The notes beneath the pieces were generated by a model, which saw nothing but the letters and a program-made list of their open reading frames with translations, was not told where the DNA came from and did not search any database. From the NCBI RefSeq assembly GCF_037338445.1, contig NZ_CP147838.1, forward strand, positions 62,001 to 126,000: 64,000 bases of DNA, in the 5' to 3' direction. Position numbers and translations under genes: made by a program. Below, in pieces: positions 59,681 through 64,000 of the stretch (the first letter of the stretch is position 1; every line of letters begins with the position of its first letter). The DNA comes from Salinibaculum sp. SYNS191 (GTDB lineage Archaea > Halobacteriota > Halobacteria > Halobacteriales > Haloarculaceae).

Positions 59681-60540
59681 GCTCAGACGTCAGATTCGTC
59701 GACTTCAAGTCCGACAAGCAACCCACCTGGTGTCCCGGCTGCGGCGACTTCGGGACCATGAACGGTATGATGAAGGCCCTCGCCGAGACGGGCAACGACC
59801 CCGACAACACGTTCGTGGTCGCCGGCATCGGCTGTTCCGGGAAGATCGGGACTTACATGCACAGCTACGCGCTCCACGGCGTCCACGGCCGCGCGCTACC
59901 CGTGGGCACGGGCGTGAAACTGGCCAACCCCGACCTCGAAGTGATGGTCGCCGGCGGCGACGGCGACGGCTACTCCATCGGGTCGGGCCACTTCATCCAC
60001 GCGGTCCGCCGGAACGTCGACATGTCCTACGTCGTCATGGACAACCGCATCTACGGCCTGACGAAGGGCCAGGCCTCGCCGACCTCACGTGAGGACTTCG
60101 AGACCTCGACCAGCCCCGACGGCACTAACATGCCGCCGGTGAACCCGCTCGCGCTCGCGCTGGCGGCCGGCGCGACGTTCATCGCGCAGTCCTTCAGTTC
60201 CGACAGCCAGCGCCACACGGAAATCGTCAAGCAGGCCATCGAACACGACGGCTTCGGCTTCGTCAACACCTACTCGCCCTGCGTGACGTTCAACGACGTG
60301 GACACCTACGACTACTTCCGCGACACCATCGTCGACCTGGGGGAGGAGGACCACGACCCCCACGACAGGGAAGCGGCCAAGCGGAAGATTCTGGAGGGCG
60401 ACAAGGAGTACATGGGCGTCATCTACCAGGACGACGACTCCGTCCCCTTCGAGGAGCGCGAGGGCGTCGACCAGAACATGTCGGAGATTCCCGACGGCGC
60501 GCCCGACGACGCCATGGACCTCGTCCGCGAGTTCTACTGA
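59677..60540 (+). CDS. korB: 2-oxoacid:ferredoxin oxidoreductase beta subunit
   Basis: The thiamine-diphosphate subunit of KorAB, 287 residues. The cluster Cys are in PTWCPGCGDFG, and a further Cys sits in VAGIGCSGKIGTYMHSYALH. The TPP/Mg motif is MVAGGDGDGYSIGSGHFIHA with VVMDNRIYGLTKGQ downstream. The ATG overlaps the korA stop by four bases, so translation is coupled. Confidence 0.95.
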   Translation: MSSDVRFVDFKSDKQPTWCPGCGDFGTMNGMMKALAETGNDPDNTFVVAGIGCSGKIGTYMHSYALHGVHGRALPVGTGVKLANPDLEVMVAGGDGDGYSIGSGHFIHAVRRNVDMSYVVMDNRIYGLTKGQASPTSREDFETSTSPDGTNMPPVNPLALALAAGATFIAQSFSSDSQRHTEIVKQAIEHDGFGFVNTYSPCVTFNDVDTYDYFRDTIVDLGEEDHDPHDREAAKRKILEGDKEYMGVIYQDDDSVPFEEREGVDQNMSEIPDGAPDDAMDLVREFY

Positions 60541-60583
60541 ACCGCTCCATCTCTCGACTCACTTCTCCCGGCGGTCGGCCGCA

Positions 60584-61117
60584 CTAGTCCGGACTGTGGA
60601 TTTTCGCAACCTGTTCGGAGATGGCCTGCGGGACCTCCGTGTGACCTCGCGGGAACGTCCACGTCCGGTCCGGTATCTCCCCCGCTCGCCGGACGGTGAT
60701 GGACACGTCGCCTTCCATCGTGTCCTCCGCACTCATGTACAGGTAGACGCCGATGCCGGCGACGACGAGTCCCAGGAGCACCAGCAGGCCCTGGGCGTCG
60801 CCCCGCACCTGCAGGCCACCGAAAAAGAGGAGCGCACCCAGGATTGCCAGCGCGATGCCGACGAGTCGCCGGAGCGTCGCCCGGTTCTCGCTGTCGGTGC
60901 GGCCGTACCGCGTGCCGACCACGGTATCGGACGTTAGCAGGACGCTCTCGACCTCCCGCTGCTGTTCCGTCCCGCTCGCCGCTTCCGACACCGACAGCAC
61001 TCGCCGGTCTGTCACGGCCGTAATCTGCCCCCGTCCCGTCGCCGAGGCCTGCAAGTTCTCCTCGGGCGGGATGTGCGGTTCGAGAACGCTTTCGTCTTGT
61101 GACTGTTTGGCAGCCAT
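60584..61117 (-). CDS. Membrane protein with PH-like domain, function unknown
   Basis: A 177-residue protein. The N-terminal 75 residues resemble a bacterial PH-like domain (GQITAVTDRRVLSVSEAASG, VLLTSDTVVGTRYG). Two hydrophobic helices follow (VGIALAILGALLFFGGLQV, LLVLLGLVVAGIGVYLYMS), then a second beta-rich part (VSITVRRAGEIPDRTWTFPR). There is no catalytic motif. ATG 61115-61117; an AAATATTTTTC box lies about 30-40 bases upstream on the minus strand. Confidence 0.7.
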   Translation of the reverse strand: MAAKQSQDESVLEPHIPPEENLQASATGRGQITAVTDRRVLSVSEAASGTEQQREVESVLLTSDTVVGTRYGRTDSENRATLRRLVGIALAILGALLFFGGLQVRGDAQGLLVLLGLVVAGIGVYLYMSAEDTMEGDVSITVRRAGEIPDRTWTFPRGHTEVPQAISEQVAKIHSPD

Positions 61118-61345
61118 TCAGGCGACTGGTACTCATGTCTGTTTGAAAAATATTTCTGCTCGATTACGATTCACTGCCCGAACGCCTGCGGCGAAATATC
61201 TTCCCGACGACGTACGAACTGGAACGAGCGACACCTGCTGTTCTCCGCGGCTCGTGTCAACTCAATTGTTTTTCCTGGCGTTTCACCGACGACACACAAC
61301 AGAATTGGCATCCACGACTTGTACGTCGGGTCCCAAAGCGGAGGT

Positions 61346-62716
61346 ATGCACGTCTTCTGGCACCGCTGCGACCTCCGTATCCCCGACAATCGGGGGCTCG
61401 CCCTCGCTGCGCGGGAGGGGAGCGTCCTCCCGGTCTACGTCGTCGAGCGCGAGATGCTGAAGCAGATCGGCAAGCGCCAGCGCGCGTTCTTCATGGCGGG
61501 GGTTCGCGACCTGAAGCGGGGCTACCGTGACCTCGGCGGTGACCTCCTCGTCCGCGCCGGGGCGCCCGAGGAGGTACTCCCGAACGTCGTGGCGGAGTAC
61601 GGCGCCGACGGAGTCTACTACAATCGCCTCTACCGACCGGCCCGACGGAACCGCGAGCGCCGTGTCGACGCGGCCGTCCCGACGGAGGCAGTGACGGACG
61701 CAGTACTGGTCGACCCCGGCAAATTGGCGCCCCAGTACGAGAACCACGGCCGCTTCTACGACGACTGGCAGGACCAGCCGAAAGCCGCCCCGTTCGAGAT
61801 TCCCGACCGGGAGTCCCTCGTTGACGTCTCCGACGAGACGACTGCACCGCGCATCGAGGCCGACATCGAACTACCGTCGGCGGGCTACCGAGCGGCACGC
61901 GAGCGCTACGACCGCTTCCTGGACGTGGGCATCGAGACGTACAGCGACACCCGCGACGACATGCGGGCTGCTGTCGAACGTCCGGTCGGTGCAGTCTCGC
62001 GGCTCTCGCCGTACATCGCCGCGGGGATGCTTGGCATCCGCGAGGTCTGGGCCGACGCCACCGAGCGCCACGACGCCGTCTCGGGAAGCGCCCGGAAGAA
62101 CGTCCAGAAGTTCCGCTACGAACTCTCCTGGCGCGAGGCGAACTACCTCCTCCTGTTCCACAATCCCGACCTCCTGACGACGAACTACAAGTCGTTCCCG
62201 AAGCCAATCGCCTGGGTGAACGACGCGGACCACTTCGCGGCCTGGAGGCGCGGCGAGACGGGCTATCCGCTCGTCGATGCGGGGATGCGGCAGTTGAACC
62301 AGGAGGGATACGTCCACAACCGCCCGCGCCAGAACGTCGCTTCGTTCCTGACGAAGCACCTGCTGGTCGACTGGCGCGAAGGGGCGCGGTACTTCGCGAA
62401 GCAACTGGTCGACCACGACCCTGCCAACAACTACGGGAACTGGCAGTGGATAGCCTCCACCGGGACCGACAGCGTGGCCGTCCGCATCTTCGACCCCGTC
62501 GCCCAGATGCGCAAGTACGACGCAGACGCGACCTACGTGCAGGAGTACGTCCCGGAGTTACGGGGCGTCGACCCCGACCGCATCGTCGACTGGCCGACGC
62601 TCTCAGACGCCGGCCGCGAGCGACTGGCACCGGAGTACTGCCATCCCATCGTCGACCGCAACGCGGCCTACGACCGTGCACAGGACGTCTTCGAAGAAGC
62701 GCTCGGCAAACGGTGA
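61346..62716 (+). CDS. phr: Deoxyribodipyrimidine photolyase (cryptochrome/photolyase family)
   Basis: A blue-light-driven repair enzyme for pyrimidine dimers, 456 residues. The N-terminal antenna domain begins MHVFWHRCDLRIPDNRGLAL. The FAD domain contains GAVSRLSPYIAAGMLGIREV, FRYELSWREANYLLLF, GYPLVDAGMRQLNQEGYVHN and RQNVASFLTKHLLVDWREGA, then NNYGNWQWIASTGTDS, all typical of class I CPD photolyases. ATG 61346 is preceded by GCGGAGGT, a good ribosome-binding stretch, so this transcript probably has a leader. The pronounced Trp content is consistent with the electron-transfer chain. Confidence 0.93.
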   Translation: MHVFWHRCDLRIPDNRGLALAAREGSVLPVYVVEREMLKQIGKRQRAFFMAGVRDLKRGYRDLGGDLLVRAGAPEEVLPNVVAEYGADGVYYNRLYRPARRNRERRVDAAVPTEAVTDAVLVDPGKLAPQYENHGRFYDDWQDQPKAAPFEIPDRESLVDVSDETTAPRIEADIELPSAGYRAARERYDRFLDVGIETYSDTRDDMRAAVERPVGAVSRLSPYIAAGMLGIREVWADATERHDAVSGSARKNVQKFRYELSWREANYLLLFHNPDLLTTNYKSFPKPIAWVNDADHFAAWRRGETGYPLVDAGMRQLNQEGYVHNRPRQNVASFLTKHLLVDWREGARYFAKQLVDHDPANNYGNWQWIASTGTDSVAVRIFDPVAQMRKYDADATYVQEYVPELRGVDPDRIVDWPTLSDAGRERLAPEYCHPIVDRNAAYDRAQDVFEEALGKR

Positions 62717-62800
62717 CTACCGGCTGCTCGCTGGTAGCGGGAGCAGGCGGGCCAGTGTCGTTCGCAGGATTGGGCCGAAAGAAAGGACGGCAGACCGAAT

Positions 62801-63979
62801 TTACAGTTCCGCGGCGACGTGGTGGGCGGCGATGCTGTCGGCGAGGTCGACGTCGAAGTATTCGGCGAGCAGTGCGAGCGTGATGGACTCGGCCACGTCG
62901 GTCGCGACGTCCTGGTCGAGTACGTCGGCGAAGACGGACTCGCCGGGAACGGGATTGTTCGCGACTGTGCTGCGGAGCGTGGCCGCGTCGGCGTCGGTGA
63001 CCCCGGAAGCCAGCGCCTGCAACTGGAGGTACATCTCGATGCCGGCTGCCAGATAGCGGGCCGCCCGGTCCTCGTAGTCCGGGACGTCGACGATAGTCGA
63101 GAGGTACCTGGCGGCGCTGGTCTCGACGACGTCGACGGTGTCCTCGACCCACTCCCGGATGTCGTCGCGGCCGGCGTCCGAATCCAGTTGTTCCGCGGCC
63201 TGCGCTGCGAGGTCGGCCTCCTCCTCGGCCACGTCGTGGAAGACGTTGCCGACGATGACCGCGTCCGCGCCGGCGTCGAGAACGGACTGTGCGTTTTCGC
63301 GGTTGTCCAGCCCGCCGCCGTACCAGACGCGCGACCACGAGACGCCGTCGGTCACCTCCTCCAGAATGTCGACTGCCTCCTCGCCGCCGAAGGTGCCGGA
63401 GTACTCCAGATAGATGACCTCGCTCTCCAGGTGGGTCTCGGCGGCCATCGCGTGCTGTTTGGCCTCGCGGGGGGTCAGCAGGTCCTCGGCCGTGACGTTG
63501 GCCTCGCGGGCGGCCGCGCTGTCGACGTTCATGATGATGTAGGCCTCGAAGACGGCCTCGTGGAGCATCCACGAGGCGGCGAAATCGGAGAGACGGCCCT
63601 CGATAGTGCTGCCCAGCGGGAGCGGGAGTTTCTCGGCGATGAGCCCCGGCGCGACGTCCTCTTTCACGTGCTCGACGCCCTTGCCGAGCGTGCCGACCAG
63701 CGACTCGCTGTCCCCGTTGAGGACCTCCGGGACAGCCATGAACTCGGCGCGGTCGCGTATCTCCTCGGTGACGTGGGTGGCCTCGCTCGGTTCGTGGAAG
63801 GCGGGGACGTCCAGGCCGTCGAGGATGTCGAACGTCTCCGCGGTGTTCTGTTCGGTCACGTCCCGGGAGCCGCCGACGGAGACAGCGCTGGTGTGTGAGA
63901 GATAGAGCGGGTAGGCCAGCGGCAGTTGTTTCTCCTCCTCGGGGTCGACCTTCGTGATGTGGTCCCACCTCGCCGGCAC
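62801..63979 (-). CDS. GGGP-synthase-like protein with C-terminal extension (start near window edge)
   Basis: A 392-residue reading from GTG 63979; the frame stays open to base 64000, so the true start may lie outside. The first 250 residues resemble (S)-3-O-geranylgeranylglyceryl phosphate synthase: WDHITKVDPEEEKQLPLAYP, LGSTIEGRLSDFAASW, FEAYIIMNVDS, VIYLEYSGTFGG, VWYGGGLDNRENAQSVLDAG and ADAVIVGNVFHDVA. GGGP synthase makes the first ether bond of archaeal lipids and is normally about 230-240 residues. The remaining 140 residues are a helical acidic domain with no known motif. It may be a paralogue with a different prenyl or acceptor specificity. Confidence 0.78.
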   Translation of the reverse strand: MPARWDHITKVDPEEEKQLPLAYPLYLSHTSAVSVGGSRDVTEQNTAETFDILDGLDVPAFHEPSEATHVTEEIRDRAEFMAVPEVLNGDSESLVGTLGKGVEHVKEDVAPGLIAEKLPLPLGSTIEGRLSDFAASWMLHEAVFEAYIIMNVDSAAAREANVTAEDLLTPREAKQHAMAAETHLESEVIYLEYSGTFGGEEAVDILEEVTDGVSWSRVWYGGGLDNRENAQSVLDAGADAVIVGNVFHDVAEEEADLAAQAAEQLDSDAGRDDIREWVEDTVDVVETSAARYLSTIVDVPDYEDRAARYLAAGIEMYLQLQALASGVTDADAATLRSTVANNPVPGESVFADVLDQDVATDVAESITLALLAEYFDVDLADSIAAHHVAAEL

Positions 63980-64000
63980 GGGATTGGTATCCAGCGAGAG

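Overview
The window is a gene-dense piece of a haloarchaeal chromosome (class Halobacteria). The evidence is GC-rich DNA, very acidic proteins, an archaeal proteasomal ATPase, Mre11-Rad50, archaeal lipid enzymes (a geranylgeranyl reductase and a GGGP-synthase-like protein), a type IV pilin, TrmB/PadR-type winged-helix regulators, and many start codons with a TATA-like box about 25-35 bases upstream, which is the usual arrangement for leaderless transcripts. The gene content would suit the Haloarculaceae, but I cannot fix the genus. I saw no rRNA, tRNA, CRISPR array or insertion sequence.

Layout. 1-7.4 kb: genome maintenance, with the 5' part of a family B DNA polymerase gene interrupted by an intein that runs off the left edge, three small genes, and the overlapping mre11-rad50 pair. 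7.5-13 kb: a membrane-anchored beta-propeller protein, the proteasome-activating ATPase and several small proteins. 11-27 kb: acyl-CoA and central carbon metabolism, with two acyl-CoA dehydrogenases, a 3-hydroxyacyl-CoA dehydrogenase, an aldolase/FBPase pair, an acyl-CoA carboxylase beta subunit with an epsilon-like N-terminus, a MaoC hydratase divergent from a CitE-type lyase, and glutamate dehydrogenase. A large PKD/CARDB surface protein, a cupredoxin lipoprotein and a RIO-like kinase lie among them. 27-36 kb: an RND/MMPL membrane protein with its TrmB-like regulator, endonuclease III, a Nudix hydrolase, a uS10 paralogue, an M20 amidohydrolase and a pilin.

36-45 kb: a geranylgeranyl reductase and a 2Fe-2S ferredoxin transcribed divergently from two copies of the same 11-base promoter element, a TrxR-like flavoprotein, a cysteine-free CysD-like PP-loop protein, and a regulator/ABC-exporter operon. 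45.4-52 kb: five co-directional genes forming an apparent Ser/Thr phosphorylation system (vWA, kinase-FHA, PP2C phosphatase, acidic zinc-ribbon/FHA protein, membrane zinc-ribbon protein). This is the best candidate for an undescribed system. 52-57 kb: propionate/methylmalonyl-CoA metabolism (AMP-forming CoA ligase, mutase large subunit, epimerase). 57-64 kb: a flavin reductase, the two-subunit 2-oxoacid:ferredoxin oxidoreductase, a membrane protein, a photolyase and the GGGP-synthase-like protein.

Metabolically the genes fit together. Fatty acids and branched substrates feed the dehydrogenases. Propionyl-CoA could enter through the carboxylase (18-20 kb), epimerase and mutase (54-57 kb). The lyase/hydratase/glutamate dehydrogenase group fits the methylaspartate cycle of acetate assimilation. 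Ferredoxin, KorAB and the flavin reductase form a redox set. A dispersed hairpin-rich intergenic element occurs twice in opposite orientation (41.9-42.1 kb and 57.0-57.2 kb).
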